64,000 bases of DNA from contig NZ_CANNEZ010000001.1 of the NCBI RefSeq assembly GCF_947503795.1, forward strand, positions 1,479,001 through 1,543,000, in the 5' to 3' direction. Shown in pieces: positions 61,976-64,000 of the stretch; position 1 is the stretch's first letter, and each line of letters begins with the position of its first letter. The notes beneath the pieces were generated by a model. The model was not told where the DNA came from, did no database searches, and worked only from the letters and a program-made list of their open reading frames with translations. Source of the DNA: an uncultured Jannaschia sp. Lineage in GTDB: Bacteria; Pseudomonadota; Alphaproteobacteria; Rhodobacterales; Rhodobacteraceae. The position numbers were made by a program, and so were the translations under genes.

Positions 61976-63322
61976 TCAGAACATCGAGCCGATGTCGGAG
62001 GCCCCCGTCGGGTAGGCCGCGGGCATCGACTTCACCTGCGCCGCCGTCAGCCCCAGCTTGATCGCCAGTGAGAAGACATTGATCAGCTCGGCGTAGTCTG
62101 GGCCGAACATGTGCGCGCCGAGAACCTTGCCGTCCATGCCGGTAATGACCTTCGCCCCCGCGTAACTTTCGCCAAGCCGCTTCTGCGAGAACCAGCCAGA
62201 GGTGTCGGTGAAGCTAACATCGAATTCGCCCCCTTCTCGCGCCTCCTCCTCGAGGAGACCAACCCGGGCCAACTCGGGGATGGTAAACACGACACTCGGC
62301 ACGCCGGTGTAGTCAGGCTCGGTGCGCTTCTCCTTCAGCATATTCGAGGCTGCGATCTTGCCCTCGAAGACCGCTACCGGGGTCAGCGGTTTGCCGGGGG
62401 ATGCGGCGGAGTCGCCTGCTGCGAAGATGCGCGGGTTCGACGATGATTGGAGCCAGGGTGTGACCTCCACGCCGCCATGCTCGGTTTCGATGCCCGCGGC
62501 GGCGAGGTCGAGATGGTCGACGGCGGGCACCCTTCCGGCACCGTGGACGACGAGGTCGGCCTCGATGGCATGGTTCTCGCCCCCCTTCCGGTAGACCACG
62601 CGGTGGACTCCCTCCGCCTCCTCGATCCGCTCGATCGCGGCTTCGGGGATGATCTCGATCCCGGCCGCGCGGCTGCGCTCGATCAGCATGTCGACGAGAT
62701 CGGGGTCGAACATCTTCAGCTGCCGCGCGCCTCGGTCGAGGATCGTCACCTCCGCCCCCGCCCGCGCCGCGATATGGGCGAATTCGAATGAGATGTAGCC
62801 GCCGCCGACGAAGACGATACGGCGGGGCAGCTCTGCGAGGTTGAGGAAGTCGGTGCTGTCGATCAGCTTTTTGGCGCCGGGGAAGTCCAGCGGCCGCGGC
62901 TTTGCTCCTGTAGCGATCAGCGCGTGGCGGAAGCCGATCTCGCCATGAGCTTCGATCCCGATCCGGTCCTCGGCCGTGAAGCGAGCACGACCGTGCAGCG
63001 TGCGCACCCCGGCTTCCTTCAGGCCGCTTTCCATGCTCTCCGGCACCGGGTCGGTGAAGCTCTCCTTGTGGTTCATCAGCGCCGGCCAGTCGATACGGGT
63101 CTCGCCCGTGATGCCTTTGCCGGTCAGCCGCTGCGCGGCCTCGACCGCCTCGGCCCCGGCGCGGAGCATCTTTTTCGGGTCGCAGCCCCTGAGCGCGCAG
63201 GTGCCGCCGTAGGGAAGCTCGTCGACAATGGCGACCGACCAGCCGGCCTTGCTGCATTTCTTCGCGGCGTTGATCCCGGCCATGCCGGCGCCGATGACGA
63301 TCAGGTCGAGTGTTTCGGTCAT
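61976..63322 (-). CDS. Glutathione-reductase-like FAD disulfide oxidoreductase of mer locus
   Basis: 448 residues. FAD fold VIGAGMAGINAA (9-20), redox pair GGTCALRGCDPKK (Cys42, Cys47), NAD(P)H fold FVGGGYISFEFAHIAARAG near 170-190, ATG-like VHGAGRVPAVDHL and FAAGDSA. It lacks MerA's C-terminal Cys-Cys, and the expected His-Pro-Thr near the C-terminus reads AYPTGAS, so a typical GR active-site His is missing. Probably an NAD(P)H-dependent reductase serving thiol supply in mercury resistance. Third gene after merA on the minus strand. Confidence 0.85.
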   Translation of the reverse strand: MTETLDLIVIGAGMAGINAAKKCSKAGWSVAIVDELPYGGTCALRGCDPKKMLRAGAEAVEAAQRLTGKGITGETRIDWPALMNHKESFTDPVPESMESGLKEAGVRTLHGRARFTAEDRIGIEAHGEIGFRHALIATGAKPRPLDFPGAKKLIDSTDFLNLAELPRRIVFVGGGYISFEFAHIAARAGAEVTILDRGARQLKMFDPDLVDMLIERSRAAGIEIIPEAAIERIEEAEGVHRVVYRKGGENHAIEADLVVHGAGRVPAVDHLDLAAAGIETEHGGVEVTPWLQSSSNPRIFAAGDSAASPGKPLTPVAVFEGKIAASNMLKEKRTEPDYTGVPSVVFTIPELARVGLLEEEAREGGEFDVSFTDTSGWFSQKRLGESYAGAKVITGMDGKVLGAHMFGPDYAELINVFSLAIKLGLTAAQVKSMPAAYPTGASDIGSMF

Positions 63323-63370
63323 ACATGCTCCTCGTTTCTCAAGTGTTGGGCTGGGGGTGCTCTGGGCTTT

Positions 63371-63733
63371 TCAGCGGTATCTGCCCATGAAGCGCTCGCT
63401 TCGCCCACAGATCGCCGCGGTGCCCCCGCCGACCGCGAGGCCGAGCCATTGCCATCCCCCGCCGCCCAACGGCACCAGCCCGGTGCCGTGGCCCAGCACT
63501 GGACACGTCATTGCCAGCAGATAGGGCCCGGTGTAGCGGCAATGGACACGCCCGCAGCGCCGGGCGTTGAGCAAGCAGGCCCCGCCCATCCAGACCAGCG
63601 CCAAAAGCCAGATCACCGTCTTGGGGCAATTGGGCAGCGGGATCGCCAGGAGCATGGCACCGAGGGGCAGCCACCACGCGATGAAAGAGCCGCTGGCCGA
63701 GCCAAGGAGATCGCGCGAAGACTTGTCACTCAT
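63371..63733 (-). CDS. Cys-rich small membrane protein in the mer operon
   Basis: 120 residues with about three hydrophobic helices (SFIAWWLPLGAMLLAIPL, TVIWLLALVWMGGACLL, GLAVGGG). Cysteines occur at helix edges: LPNCPK, GACLLNARRCGRVHC, MTCPVLG and AICGR. Such paired Cys at membrane borders are typical of Hg(II) transporters (MerT/C/F/E), but the sequence does not match those I know. It starts 3 bp after the merA stop, so co-transcription is sure; Hg transport is inferred. Confidence 0.65.
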   Translation of the reverse strand: MSDKSSRDLLGSASGSFIAWWLPLGAMLLAIPLPNCPKTVIWLLALVWMGGACLLNARRCGRVHCRYTGPYLLAMTCPVLGHGTGLVPLGGGGWQWLGLAVGGGTAAICGRSERFMGRYR

Positions 63734-63736
63734 GGG

Positions 63737-64000
<264 letters not shown>

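Noticed and set aside
61976-63322. Annotation of this flavoprotein as mercuric reductase
   Set aside because: It lacks the C-terminal Cys pair, and the real MerA C-terminus (LSCCAG) lies at the window's right edge, two genes upstream.

Overview
The window is a high-GC chromosomal segment of an alphaproteobacterium, most likely Rhodobacterales (Roseobacter/Paracoccus-type). That placement is inferred from the gene families: peptide and branched-chain-type ABC operons, a short OpgH with OpgG and OpgC, a BKACE enzyme, and a GR-like/MerA mercury locus. There is no rRNA or marker gene to confirm it.

Layout. (1) 1-16 kb: the tail of a class III aminotransferase, a polysaccharide-deacetylase-family hydrolase, and two complete dipeptide/oligopeptide-type ABC importers. 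The first ends with a GAF-domain gene and the second with an M24 peptidase; an MFS transporter lies between them. (2) 15.4-25.9 kb: a hydroxyquinol-pathway operon. It holds maleylacetate reductase, a LivKHMGF-type importer, an FAD phenol/resorcinol-type hydroxylase, a hydroxyquinol 1,2-dioxygenase and a BKACE enzyme, with a divergent LysR regulator. (3) 25.9-38.7 kb: rhodanese, a PHB-depolymerase-like esterase, an osmoregulated periplasmic glucan operon (TPR protein-OpgC-OpgG-OpgH), a CoA-transferase/ThDP-enzyme/acyl-CoA-dehydrogenase operon with a LysR gene, and a DUF302 protein. (4) tRNA-Ser(GGA) at 38.8 kb is followed by a P4-type integrase, an unknown gene and a second, atypical tyrosine recombinase. 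I read this as the left end of a genomic island, which then carries a decayed IS1595-type transposase. (5) 44-56.7 kb: a periplasmic copper-handling island with a Crp-like regulator, DUF411, cytochrome c, CopC, CopD, CsoR, DUF305, a glutaredoxin-MauE-like fusion, a DsbA-like protein, a TolC-type lipoprotein, a multicopper oxidase, two tandem cupredoxins, a CusF-like protein and a histidine phosphatase. (6) 56.7-64 kb: a 1.9 kb stretch with no convincing gene, a secreted glycosidase-like RTX protein, an orphan ORF, and the distal end of a mercury-resistance operon (MerA C-terminus, a Cys-rich membrane protein, a glutathione-reductase-like flavoprotein).

The most notable system is the copper island. 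The same 17-bp palindrome, ATACC-N7-GGTAT, lies immediately upstream of three gene runs (45254, 48600, 50800), and a CsoR repressor with the exact Cys-His-Cys copper spacing is encoded beside the middle copy. This reads as a three-operon CsoR regulon. Two of the operons begin with small His/Met/Cys-rich exported proteins, and no P-type ATPase or RND copper pump is visible in the window, so the system looks built around periplasmic Cu oxidation and binding rather than export. A second point is the hydroxyquinol operon: it lacks the usual 3-oxoadipate CoA-transferase and thiolase but carries a BKACE, which could replace both.
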